Part shown: positions 1-10,500 of the stretch, in pieces
Numbering within the stretch: the stretch's first letter is position 1
Layout: each line of letters begins with the position of its first letter
Made by a program: the position numbers and the translations under genes
Origin: Eutreptiella sp. 'Long Island Sound 2002'
Lineage: Eukaryota > Euglenozoa > Euglenophyceae > Eutreptiales > Eutreptiaceae
Direction: 5' to 3'
DNA: 64,000 bases
Assembly: GCA_964036045.1 (NCBI GenBank)
Contig: OZ038398.1
Coordinates: 23,430,052 to 23,494,051 of the forward strand
The notes under the pieces: model-generated
Seen by the model: the letters and a program-made list of their open reading frames with translations, nothing else
What the model was told of the DNA's origin: nothing
The model's database searches: none

Positions 1-356
1 GGGTGCTGCTGTATCACACTCTCTTTTTTCCTGTTGCTTTATCACACTGTCTCCTTTTTCTCTGCTAAGAAGCACCTTAGGGAATGTTGTTCACTTAATG
101 GACACGTAGTGCAAATTTTTGTACGTCGCCAACAGCTCAAACCATTGTTTTTGGCCCTTTTCTACAAATTACCTAGTTTGAGGGGTTGGAAAATGACTTT
201 AAATCTATTGATGACATTCATTGGAATTAAGGGGCATAGAAAGGGTGTCTGGTTGTGTTTGAGGGATTTGGCCCACACAACGTACACAAGTGGATATTGA
301 ATAATGACTTGGGAATCACCTGATGACTAGTGCATTCACTTCTCTCTGCCTTGAAG

Positions 357-905
357 GCAAGGGTTATGAAGCCATTTCACTTGTCTGTGCCGTGGAGTTC
401 CCCAAGATAGCAGGGGTTGTGTAGCCATTTCATTTCTCCCCGATATAGTAGGGGTTGGGCAACCATTTCACTTTTCCTAAGATGGCAGAGGTTACGTAGC
501 CGGGTACAAAGCCATTTCCTTTTTGCTTGGCTTCTGTAGCCATTTCATTTTCCTTTGAGACTAATGGGGTTACATAGTTACTTCAGATGGCAGCGTTGCG
601 TAGCCATTGCTCTTCTCCTTGAGATGGCATGGGTTACGTAGCCTTTTCATTTATCCCCACAACGGCAAGGGGTACACACCCATTCCATTTCTCCCCAAGA
701 TGGCAGGGGCTACGTAGCCATTTCATATATTTCAATCCCACATTATTTCTTTGGCACATGTGTATATGTATATAGCCATTTCATTTCTCCCACAACCGCA
801 AGGGTTATGCACCTGTTCCATTTCTCCCCGAGATGGCAAGTGGCTACGTAGCCATTTCATATGCTTCAATCCCACATTTTTCCTTTGGCACATGTGTATA
901 TGTGT
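357..905. repeat. degenerate tandem repeat (GTAGCCATTTC family)
   Basis: The phrase GTAGCCATTTCATTTCTCC, followed by a GATGGCAGGGGTTACGTAGCC-like stretch, recurs at irregular spacing of roughly 50-65 bp. The last part also shows a higher-order duplication: the stretch from about 707 to 775 is repeated, with changes, from about 841 to 908 (about 134 bp apart), each time ending in a GGCACATGTGTATATG tract. A related phrase (GTGATGTAGCCATATTGATCTC, two copies) is seen near 55086-55165. The minisatellite is decayed and no coding potential is visible. Nothing recognisable lies in 1-356. Confidence 0.7.
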
Positions 906-2192
906 ATATGTGTATATTTCACGTTCAGACTGCTCCAAGGATGCTTATATGCGAAATGTTGTGCAGCAATTTGATTGCTTTGTAAGATGAGATTCTTGGT
1001 GGTCGGAAAGATTGTTCCTCAGGACAAAATGAGACCCACATAGATAGCACAACATGTGCACCCACCTTCAATGCGAAAGGTGGGCCAAAGCCCACATTGC
1101 TGTTCAGCAAAAGTGGATCTTGCACATCATTGCGGTTGTCGCCTCACTATTTTACAAGGGATGAAGGGGGCTGTTGACATTATTCACACAACTTGCAAGC
1201 TCCACAAGCTGCAATATCAACTTTGCAAAGTGCAGCATAGAGAGCTTCATCGGCCGCTACTCAAACCCTATGGAAAACTTGGATCGGATGCAGATGTTGT
1301 GTTTAGAGAATGCACATTTGATTTTGGTGGTTAGCAAAGTTGTGGAGCCTATTGATATTTGGAGACGGTGGGCGTTTTGTTTGTGTTTGTGTGTTTTGTT
1401 GACATGTGCCAACCCTTAAGAACTCTCAAACAGAGGGGTGGTTGCTATTGAGGGTTTGTGAGGGCTGGTCAAATGGTGATGAGGGTAGTGGAGGCTGGCC
1501 TAGTTTCCGTGCCCAACCCCATACAACCATCATCGACCACTTTCATTTAATCCAGAATCAACAAATCTTCATTAGGCGGACCTGATACAACTACAAGCAC
1601 AATTTGGAGGTGAGAGAGAGGGTGAGGGCATTGGTCCATATAGGCCGGTTGGTTAACATGTAGCACAACCAGTGTCCAATGTTTTTTGTGTCGTTTTTTT
1701 TTTGTGTGACCTGCTTGTGCTATTTCAGGCCAAAGGTGTATATTAGGAGTTGGGGCAGAAAAGTGCAAATTTTTTGTGGATCAAATGACATGAAAAAGTT
1801 TGCCCCATCACCCACTGTTGGAGCATCATTTTCTTAGTGGTGCCCACCAGCAAAGGCATCACATGCAAAGGCATCACATGCAGTCATTCCCAAGACCGTG
1901 AAGTCGGAGGATGTTCTCCACCACGTCTGATCTGCGAAGTGTAACTCAGGGCCAGCAAATTCTGGATATTGTTAAGTTACCCATCAGTGGTTTGTCACTT
2001 ATATTTCACCTGTCTTGTGACGCACTGCAACAATAGCCCAAATGCAAAGGAGGCCTTTGTAGAGGATAAAGAAAGTGGTAAGGGTGTTTGCTGCCATTTG
2101 TGTGTGCACCATGTGGGTAACATGCTCAGTGTTGCACTTGCTACTTGAACATGTGTACATACTGTGTGCCATTGCATAGTTGTATTTGGGTG
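906..2192. other. no gene recognised
   Basis: The short open frames here have no recognisable domain and overlap on both strands. I see no splice-bounded exon and no structured RNA. Confidence 0.5.
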
Positions 2193-2204
2193 CCTAATTT
2201 GATT

Positions 2205-4465
2205 GTTTACAAGTACTTTCAGGTACCCGCCCCCCCACCCCTGTATAAGCTACGCCCTTGGTTTTGGTTTTGGTGCGGCCCCCCCGGGAGGGGGGTTTGG
2301 GGCAGGCGAGCCTGTCCTCGTACGCGCAGTGGACCCACGGCCACACTTTCGCTCAGTATGTGCAAGACCATCACGTTTTCCAGAGCGACACGTGGGGCCT
2401 TTCCGCAGGTGGGCGGGGGCGCAGGGGATGCTGTTTGATGAGGAATTCCTGCCGTTTTTTCAGATGAGCCCGCTGCCGCTGTCGGTGCCCTCCTTTTTGC
2501 AGGGTTCGCTGAAGAGTTATTCGGCGGTACGAAGGTGGGGGGGAGCTGTCCCCCCCCCCCCCCCCACGGCGAGGCTGCCCCTGATGCCGGTTTGGCATAA
2601 TTCCCTGTTTGCAAACTCCTTCCATCTGACGTACCATTGTCCGGCTCTGCTGAAAAAAGGAGTGCTGCGGTGGGTGGATCTGGTGGAGGGGGGGGGCATA
2701 CCCCTGAGCTTGTATGACTGCATTGCGCCCACATGGCAGGGGGTGTACTTTGAGGGAGTACACCGACTGTTCTCGCCGCCTCCGGCGGCCCAGCCGCAGT
2801 ACGTGGGTCCAGAGTTGGGGCGATGGATGCACAATTGGGTTACGCGAAAAATGCTGTTGTATATGCAGCACAAGCGGCGGCATGAGCCGCGACAGCCACC
2901 GGAAGTGTGGCAGACGTTTGGGCAACTGTTTTTGCCAAAATGGGACCGGGATTTTGTACGCCGCGCCCTATGGCGAAAACTACCGCTGGGAACGCGCATG
3001 GAAAGGCTGGGGGGCAAGCTGTGCCCGCTGGATGGGAGGGTGGAAGACCACGAACACGTTTTCCGCCATTGTATGTTCGGCGCCTTTATGCAGAGTACAG
3101 TGCGAAAGGCGTTTGGGCTGGTGGAATCGGGAGGGGTGAAGGTGGAGCCCAGTCGATTGCTGAGGGATTTCCCACTGCTCTCTTTAACCTCCACCCAGGG
3201 TTTGTTGCTGTGGGCGGGATTAAAGGCTCAATGGAACCTTCGGTGCAGGGCGAAATACCAGCACCAGCCAGCGACGCTGGACGAGTTTATTGCAGGGTGG
3301 GCAGGGGTTCTGCGGCGCTGGCGCGCCGAATCCAACATGTCTGTGCCTCGGCGTGATATGTTTTTATTCATCAAAGTCCTGGATGGATGGTTTGACAACC
3401 TGGCAATGCCGAGGATCTTTCAGGGGCCACCCCAGCAGCCAACCACAGTTGGAGGGAGGCCTCAGGTGGATAAGCTACAGGCTAAAGAGGCGAAGTGGGG
3501 TGCGTACAAAACCAAGGTGGTGGCAGAGCTGGAGACTATGGCAGGGGAGGGGTGGACGGTAGTGTACACAGACGGGTCAGCGAAAGTGGTCAGGGGCCGG
3601 GCGCAGGCAGGGTTTGGGGCCTGGTACGGACCAAATTCGCTGCGAAACGCCTCAGCTTTCGTCCCCCTGGGGGAGAAGCAAAGTGTGAGCAGGGCAGAAC
3701 TCAGGGGAGTTCTGCACGCTGTCCGCCATCGAAAGTGGGAGGAGCGCATGGTAGTGGTATTGGATTCAGAGTACGTTTTCAAAGGGATCACGCAGTGGTC
3801 CAGCAAATGGCAGCGCCACCAGTGGAGGGTCTCAGGGAGGGAGGTAGAGCACAAGGAACTATGGATGGCGGTCCTGGCAGAGCGGGAGCTCGCAGGGGAT
3901 CGACTCCAGGTGCGGTGGGTGCCGTCCCACTTGGGGGTGGCGGGGAATGAAGAAGCCGATCAGCTGGCAGAGCAAGGGAGGCTGCTGCATCCCTATAATG
4001 AAGAGTCCCCCCCGAAACGACGTCGCCTGGAGCAGCAGTGGGAGGAGTTGGGGCTCGAGGAGATGTCTTCAGGGGAGGGGGAAGCCAGCGACAGCGGCTA
4101 TTCGTTTAGCACGGGGAGCCTGCTTGGGGAGGAGGATTCGTCAGGGACGTCTGCGAGTTTGGACTCACAGGGGTGGGTGGACAGCGAGGATTACAGTACG
4201 GATGTCGGTGATAATCCCAGGAAGAGGGGCAGGAGGGCCGAACCATCTGTGCTGGCGCCTGGCGGCGCCTTTCTGGGACTCTGAGCACATTGTGTTGGCG
4301 CCTGACGGCGCCGTCTCCGACATTTGCCAGCGGCTGCGCCGCACGATACTTGTTGAGGGCATACGTCTGTCGGTGGGGACGTATTGCTGGACACTCCACC
4401 GCTCTGCAGACAAGCTACGCCCTTGTCCAAGCTACAGCGGGTGTAGGGACCGTATTAATTTGGTA
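2205..4465 (+). mobile_element. 5'-truncated non-LTR retrotransposon (zinc finger + RNase H part)
   Basis: The block is flanked by a 12-bp direct repeat, CCTAATTTGATT, at 2193-2204 and 4466-4477, which fits a target-site duplication made by target-primed reverse transcription. Inside is one long frame carrying the C-terminal part of a LINE polyprotein, followed by about 180 bp of 3' untranslated sequence ending in CCGTATTAATTTGGTA. The RT and endonuclease domains are absent, so the copy is 5'-truncated. There is no poly(A) tail. The same 3' end occurs alone at 4674-4727 and, more decayed, near 11711-11743. A C17-like tract at about 2552-2569 lies inside the frame without breaking it. Confidence 0.7.
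2206..4284 (+). CDS. LINE polyprotein C-terminal fragment: zf-RVT-like zinc finger and RNase H
   Basis: This open frame has no genuine start because the element is truncated. Numbering residues from nt 2203, a reverse-transcriptase zinc-binding-like region comes first: WRKLPLGTRMERLGG followed by CPLDGRVEDHEHVFRHC, the Cys/His pattern typical after LINE reverse transcriptases. A type-I RNase H domain follows with all four acidic catalytic residues: D457 (YTDGSA), E499 (SRAEL), D521 (LDSEYV) and D586 in NEEAD after VPSHLGVAG. The last ~90 residues are acidic and Ser/Gly-rich. In life the domain would degrade the RNA strand of the RNA-DNA hybrid during reverse transcription. The frame looks undamaged over about 690 codons, so the insertion is fairly young, but the protein cannot act alone in transposition. 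Confidence 0.75.
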   Translation, partial: FTSTFRYPPPHPCISYALGFGFGAAPPGGGFGAGEPVLVRAVDPRPHFRSVCARPSRFPERHVGPFRRWAGAQGMLFDEEFLPFFQMSPLPLSVPSFLQGSLKSYSAVRRWGGAVPPPPPTARLPLMPVWHNSLFANSFHLTYHCPALLKKGVLRWVDLVEGGGIPLSLYDCIAPTWQGVYFEGVHRLFSPPPAAQPQYVGPELGRWMHNWVTRKMLLYMQHKRRHEPRQPPEVWQTFGQLFLPKWDRDFVRRALWRKLPLGTRMERLGGKLCPLDGRVEDHEHVFRHCMFGAFMQSTVRKAFGLVESGGVKVEPSRLLRDFPLLSLTSTQGLLLWAGLKAQWNLRCRAKYQHQPATLDEFIAGWAGVLRRWRAESNMSVPRRDMFLFIKVLDGWFDNLAMPRIFQGPPQQPTTVGGRPQVDKLQAKEAKWGAYKTKVVAELETMAGEGWTVVYTDGSAKVVRGRAQAGFGAWYGPNSLRNASAFVPLGEKQSVSRAELRGVLHAVRHRKWEERMVVVLDSEYVFKGITQWSSKWQRHQWRVSGREVEHKELWMAVLAERELAGDRLQVRWVPSHLGVAGNEEADQLAEQGRLLHPYNEESPPKRRRLEQQWEELGLEEMSSGEGEASDSGYSFSTGSLLGEEDSSGTSASLDSQGWVDSEDYSTDVGDNPRKRGRRAEPSVLAPGGAFLGL

Positions 4466-4673
4466 CCTAATTTGATTCAGTACAAATGTAGTGTGGCCAC
4501 ATAAGACATGGGTTTGGTGACACATTTGCCAGTCACATAGGGTCATGGACACATCTGTTGTGAGTGTTAGCCCACTTGAACCCACATAGCTCTGATTTTG
4601 GGGGATATTTGTGCATTATATTCCCCTTTCTTGCACCAGCTCACCATGCAATCTTCTCTTTTTGAACCTGGGG

Positions 4674-4727
4674 GTCTACGGCCTTGTCCAAGCTACAGTA
4701 GGCGTAGGGACCGTATTAATTTGGTAC
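4674..4727 (+). repeat. solo copy of LINE 3' end
   Basis: This stretch repeats the last ~55 bp of the upstream LINE (compare 4411-4466): CTACGGCCTTGTCCAAGCTACAGTAGGCGTAGGGACCGTATTAATTTGGTAC. It is probably a very short 5'-truncated insertion or an internal duplication. The following GTATAGCTTATACAAGG plus G-run is the inverted complement of 2222-2252, see findings. Confidence 0.6.
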
Positions 4728-5117
4728 TTTTGTATAGCTTATACAAGGGGGGGGGGGGGTACAAGGTTGGAGACCGCAGCGTATTATGCTTGTTTCCCTC
4801 GCTGCTTTGCCCTGTTGTACAGAGGTGCTGGGTGGGTTTTGGTGGGTTTCCTATTTGGTGGGATTTCCCAAATTTGCAAGCCATGTGCACGCAGTGAACA
4901 TGCAGTTCAACAACATTGCCTCAGGGAGAGTCCAAAATAATTGCTCGAAGGCTGCTGGTTATCGGCCAACCACTTTCAGTTACCATCCAACTGCCGTCAG
5001 CCACTGCTTGAATATGACTGCGTCTCTCATCATCCACTTTCCTTCTTTTGACTCAGGCAGTGCTCTGCTCTTCAGCCCTTACAAACACTGACCAACACCC
5101 TGCACCCCTCCAAACAG

Positions 5118-5502
5118 GTGACGGATTTCGGGGTGTGCTCAGAGTTAGAGAGCACAAAGGCGGGTACCGACAGCTTTGTCGGGACCGTGACGTACATGTC
5201 TCCAGAGCGGTTGGATGGGCAGCAGTACTCCTTCTCGGCAGACATCTGGGGCCTGGGCATCTCCCTGATCCAGTTGGCAACCGGGGAGCACCCATACGAA
5301 GGCATGACGGCCTCGCAAGAGACGGAGATGAAGTTCTGGACCCTCGTTACACATTTGAAGGAGCGGCCAGCGCCCACACCTCAGGGCAACTTCTCGGCAG
5401 AGTTTAAGGATTTTGTGAGCCAGTGCCTGTTCAAGGAGAAGGAGAAGCGTGCCTCCGCCGGCGACCTGCTGGAGCACCCCTGGATCAAGCTGTATGCATC
5501 AG
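5118..5502 (+). CDS. MAP kinase kinase-like protein, penultimate exon (kinase C-lobe)
   Basis: The exon codes for kinase subdomains VII-XI: VTDFGVCSELESTKAG (DFG motif and start of the activation loop), SFVGTVTYMSPERLDG (phosphoacceptor loop and the APE-equivalent SPE), DIWGLGISLIQLATG and a C-terminal HPWIKLYASG. The S/T-rich loop ending in FVGTxxYMSPER is characteristic of STE7/MAP2K kinases, which phosphorylate MAP kinases in the cytoplasm. It opens after the acceptor CTCCAAACAG and ends at the donor CAG|GTTTGT in phase 1. The N-lobe and HRD catalytic-loop exons are not in the upstream 5 kb, so they are probably beyond the window edge, with the LINE at 2205-4465 sitting in the intervening intron. 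Confidence 0.85.
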
Positions 5503-7393
5503 GTTTGTTTGTGGTGAGGGTCTGGACCCAAGGCCTTGGCTTGAAGGGGAGGGCAGGTGTTCGCCCCAGTCCCTTTCATACTGTATGCTGGGCATTCCGT
5601 AGCATAAAGCCACCTGCGACAAGACGTCTCGGACAATGCACTGCGAGAATTTTCCGCTGAGCAAATGAAATGTTCTGCAGTCATCTCATGGTGTTGGGAG
5701 ACAAGGAATGCTGTGACATGCTGTCGCTGACAGTTGCAATTTTTTTCAACCACCGCACTTCTTTCTTTCTATTGAGGGGCGCATGCACAGCAGGTGATCA
5801 CCGCTGAGGCCGTGGCATGGTGCATGCCACTTCAGGGCATGCAACGCAGCAGGGACAATGCGCGAAAGAGGTAAAGGGACTGCACATTCGGTAATGGGGA
5901 CCACACAGCCCCCCAAATCCCACCCCTCTACCGCCCTTTGTACCTGATAGAACCCTCTCCACCCCCGGTCTCTTCCTCCCTCATTTCTGGGGTCCTGGTT
6001 GGGCTCCTCCCTCCCCCCTTGGGTCTGAGTTTGGCCTCAGGTACCTGTGTGGCATAGGGGCGCGTGCTCTGGGCTTCTTCTTCACAGGGTTCCTATTCTG
6101 GGCCCGAGCCTTCTTGAGCTGAGCAGAGATTGCATTAGTTTGGGATTGGTTCCGTGCAGCGAATACTTTGCGCTGCTGGGCATTGAGGGCCATTCGTATG
6201 TCAGAGACATGGGCCTAGTTGACCGCATGGCCCACGACCCAGGGATAAAGCACCAAGCTCCAATCCCAATCCGAATCGGACTGCCACCCCCTCAAGCGCA
6301 TGCCCTGGGGGGGGTTTGGCACGAGGCCTCGGTATCTGATTGGATTGTTTGATGCCCTGGGGGGGGGTTAAGGTTGAGAGAAGCCCAAGTAGCTGGAGGG
6401 GGGGGGGGGCACCCTTGGTTTTTGGTGTCCGCAGGACACATACACCGGACACTGTTAGAACGCAGCACCAGCAGTGCTATGCCTGGGCCCTGTGGTGAGG
6501 CTGACCAAAGCAGCCCTCCTCTATTTACCTGCTCTGGTCACGGTGTACTCAGGAAGGGGGCGGTGGGGCCGGGGTTGGGGGTTGGGCGTGAGGGGGGTTT
6601 CGAAAATGGTTACAAGGGCGGTTGGTGGTGGTTTGAAAAGTGGTAGGGGGGCAAGGTCAGTGAGATGGTTCCTGGGACGTTGGAGATGAGAGAAGCAGTG
6701 GTTGGGGTGTAACAAATTGTAACCTCGAAGGGAATGGTGCACCCCTCCACATCAGCAGCGCGGAAGGGGCTGGTGGACATTTGTCTCAATATGGTGCCGG
6801 AAAGGCCCGAGTTTGCTCCATTATTGTGCAAGAAAGCCGTCGCTGTCATCGATGATGGTGCATGCAGCCACCGTTTCGCGATCAAGCTTCGTTTATAAGG
6901 AATTGACGCCAAACAGGGGAGGGGTCTGGGTGGGTGCCCCAGCCTGGGTGGCCAGGACCCCCCCTTTATGATTATGGCCTGGGTGGGTGGGTCTGCAGTC
7001 TAGGGCCCCCCCTTTTACTAATAATTCCCGCTTGGGTAGGTGGTCACAGAGCAATTTCCAAAAAAATTCACAATTCAGTCTATATATGCTCCTTGAGCTA
7101 CATTGTGTCAGTCACAGTCAGTGACCCAATGGTTAGAGTACTACCCTTGCAAATGAATGATGCTGATTCAAATACCACTGGTATCATCTGTAAAACCAGC
7201 ACTGGAGTGGTTAACAGGATTTAAAATTGATTTTTTCATGCACAAACAAGAAGACAAATGCTCACCCTGGGAGGCCCCCTGAAATGTTTATGGGGGGGGT
7301 CTGGGTGGGTGCCTTAATCTTGGGTGGGTGGGTGCCTCAAAAACCCTCTGACCCCCCCCCCCCTCTTAAAAACGAAGTCTGTTCGTGACGCAG
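5503..7393 (+). other. inferred MAP2K-like intron
   Basis: This is the interval between the kinase exon and the predicted last exon. It contains G-rich stretches (GGTCTGGGTGGGTGCC at about 6922 and again at about 7297, with G/C homopolymers near 6364, 6400 and 7352) and a tRNA-like module at about 7108-7187. No other exon is recognised. GT at 5503 and AG at 7392-7393 match the phases of the two flanking exons. Confidence 0.55.
7108..7187 (+). repeat. tRNA-like module (possible SINE head)
   Basis: Box-A-like CCAATGGTTAGAGTA is followed about 40 nt later by box-B-like TGATTCAAATACC, at tRNA-like spacing. The T-stem is not well paired, so this looks like a decayed tRNA-derived element and not a working tRNA gene. 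No A-tail or flanking duplication was recognised. Confidence 0.35.
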
Positions 7394-7521
7394 GGGATGA
7401 TGGCGAGGCGCAGTCCGCAATTGAGCAGTGGTTGGCCACGGCGGATTCGGGCGATGCAGGTCTATCGATGTCGCAGAATGAGCTGGACGATGTGCTGGAC
7501 AAGTTGGTGTCGGGCTCCTGA
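7394..7521 (+). CDS. predicted last exon of the MAP2K-like gene
   Basis: After the acceptor GTGACGCAG the sequence reads as a compact acidic C-terminal tail of about 42 residues (DDGEAQSAIEQWLATADSG, then SQNELDDVLDKLVSGS) and a TGA stop. The exon opens with two bases that complete the codon left by the phase-1 donor at 5502, giving Gly, so the two exons join in frame. The tail follows directly on the HPWIKLYASG end of the kinase domain. This assignment is an inference from phase, codon texture and position; a cDNA would decide it. Confidence 0.55.
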
Positions 7522-10500
7522 GCATCGGATACCCCTTCAGATTGGTCGCCCTGATTCTTTAGGCTCGGTTGCCGGCACATCACGACATGTGTGGTTGCCA
7601 TCGACAGTGAGGGACCCCATCCCCTACCCCTACCCTGCACGTCCCTGCAGCTGCGGTGCCAGGGGCGTGGAACTCGACGTGTGTCAGTCCAACACCCATG
7701 GGGAAGTGCTGCACGCATGCATGTCCATCACCTCCCAAAACAGCGGCTCTACCGGATCGTGGTATTGGGTCTGCAGCATGTGTGTGTGTGTGTGTGTGTG
7801 TTTTTGTGTTCTGCGGTTTTCAACAGATCATACAATCATTGGCTAGACAGGGCCGGGCAGTGGGCAGGGTCTGTAGTGATCAGCGCAACTTGCACTGTGA
7901 GAACAAACTCCTGTACACCGTCACTCCTGTCTCAGAAAGGACCTTGCCTACCTTTTTGTTAATGGCCTGATGAAATTGTCTCGGTGACCAGTGCTCTGCC
8001 TTCGCCTGCTTTCGTCTTCACTGACGTTGTGCCCCGCGTTTGGTCCCCACTGGTTTTCCCGCACGAAGTGTGTGTGTGTGCGTGCGCACAAGCACGCGTG
8101 TGTGTATTGGTATTAGTATTGGCTGGGCGCTGTATATTCGGGGGAGTGTTTCCCCAGGGAGTATGGCAGTCACCTCATGTATAGCGGCATGACTGTGTGT
8201 AGTTCGTCATGCCCTCATGAGGACTGCGGATTCTAGGGATTCATGACCCATTCGTTGTCGTCGTTCATGAAGGGGTTGTCCTGAAATGGCGGCAGTGTCG
8301 GGGAGGGCGGTTGTGGCATGCTGAGTCCACTGACGATAGCATATTGATGATTGGAAGGAAGTGACATGGGGCTGAGGTGCCTTCCATGTGAGAGAAGGTT
8401 CATTGAGTTCCTTAGTTTTCTTTGAGGAGGCTTGTGATGTGATTCTGTATGCTACTGGCCATTCGGTTCTTTATTGATTTCTTTATTTATGTTTAGTTAT
8501 ATTTAGGTATCATACCGGGGGGGGGGGGGGTTTTAGAAACGGACAAAATTGATGTGGACAAATTTGGAAGACCTACCTCGTACCAAATTTTTCCTTCAAT
8601 TTTAAGGATGCGATGTGCCAAATGTAAGCACAAGGCACGGGTTGCAGGAGGGGTGGGTTTTCTGCGCGCTGCATGCAATGTGAATGCGCAACATAGAGAT
8701 GAGACGCAGTGTCAACTGACACTGTGTTCTCTGTAGATCCTCAAGACTGCCGGAGTTCCCAGCAGAAGGAGAGTCGTGTGCAGATGGACCATCCAGCACG
8801 CACTAGGAAATAACAGCAACCATCCACTAGGAAGCAACAGCAAGGGGCCTTATACCAAAATTTGCTTCATTTCTAAGGACCAGTTCCCCAATTTCCCCCC
8901 CTAATTTTAGTCCTCCCCCCACAAAAAACCCTCAAATAAGCCCCCCTGTGGTAGGGTGAGAGATGTGGCTTCTGTTCGATGAGACTGAGGGTAGAGGGTT
9001 GGGGATGTGATACGTTGTCTGGAGAAATTCGTCTCCCAAAAGTTGGTCTGTTTCGGTTCTCTCAGAGAGCGTCAGTTCCTAGGAGTGGTTCTTGCCCCAT
9101 GAGGGATTGATGGGTTCCATCAGCAAGTATGTGATTCTCTGATTTAGGTGATGTATTATTATGTTATTGAGCATGGGCAACAACACTGTTGAGACGTGAT
9201 GATTACCATGTGCATAAAGTATGAGTGATCATGGCGAGCATAGAGGGTGGCACAGGCAAGGATAAGATTTCTTTTCAAGAGCTGGCACTAAACCAGTTCT
9301 CTTGAATGATCACATTTTGAATGTTCAATTGAATTGATCATGATTGATTTGTTAGGATGACAACGTCTTAGTGAGCAGGATTGGACTTCTACTGGGTAGC
9401 AAAGAACTTGAATTGGAACAAGGCCATGAACATAGTGCTGTGGTACTGTTATGGTTACATAGGCTCCACAGTTCCGCACACGCCTGGCCACCTAACAAGG
9501 AGGGCTGCCCCACCGGTGCATGAGCGTGCTCGGGCTGGACTGACGGGAAACGGCGGGAACGTACAGAGCAATCCACAGACATCAACTGCCATTGGATTGC
9601 CCCCCGCCACCCCCAGTTGTGTGCGTGTGTGCATGTGTGTGTGCGTGTGTTTGTGTGTTTGTGTGTGTGTGTGTGTGTGCGCGCGCGCGCGTGTGTGCGT
9701 GTGCATGCGTGTGTGCGTGCTCGCGCACGTGTGTGTGCGTGCGTGCACACGCGTGTGTGCTCAGTGTTTTGCTCGTAACGATTTTCATTCACGTGTTGTA
9801 TGTTCGTGCGCCCATGACCCGCCGTCACGAGCACTCGCCTACTCCATAATGCAACCAACACAGAGCCCTCTAGACCGCATATCGTCTGACCTTGACTTCT
9901 GCCCCTAAAATCCCACCATCGCAACGGCAGCATGTGCAGCGTCACCAGTTGCGGTGCAGGCCCCCTCTTGTCTGCCACAGTCCCTTTGAGCCCTGGCACG
10001 TGGTATCCTTTTTGGTATGAGGGGGGCTGCGCATATGGTGTCTGTGGTGTGTGCGCCAGCTCTTGCTTTTCCTGCCCAGATGCATCACGGCACCCACCCA
10101 TCCTTTTTGCGCAATGATCACCCATTGGTCAAACGACGCTTTTTTTTGACGCTCTTTGTTAAACCACGGTCTTGTCCAAGGACCATCCGGTGGTCAAGCA
10201 GGGCCTTTTTACAACCTCATGAACACTGCCCAACGACGCCAACGACCCCAACGACATTCCCTGTCGTTGCACATTTGGGGGGTTGAGTATGACCCTGCCC
10301 CCTCAAGAGGCATTAGAGTGAACAAGAGTCGGTTTGGAGTGTGGTGTTCCTGTACCGGTGTGCAGTCCGAGGTCTTCTGTATGACCTGCTTGTGTTGATC
10401 GAGGCCATTTGTGGCGGGGGGCTTGAGGGGGGGTGCTGAGCCATGAAGGCCCTCTTTTTGGCGCAGCGTGTGGATGGTGCAGCATTGCACGCCTCATAAA

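Noticed and set aside
2145-2925. Several overlapping Pro/Gly/Arg-rich frames near the LINE start
   Set aside because: They are off-frame readings of the GC-rich LINE coding sequence and the C-run.
9352-10125. Long minus-strand frame (257 codons) with His/Thr/Arg repeats
   Set aside because: It is the translation of the GT/GC microsatellite; no domain outside the repeat.
10310-10400. Possible piggyBac-type zinc finger (CSCTG...FCMTCLC)
   Set aside because: Only four Cys in a short frame with no DDD transposase core or matching neighbour; spacing does not fit the family pattern well.
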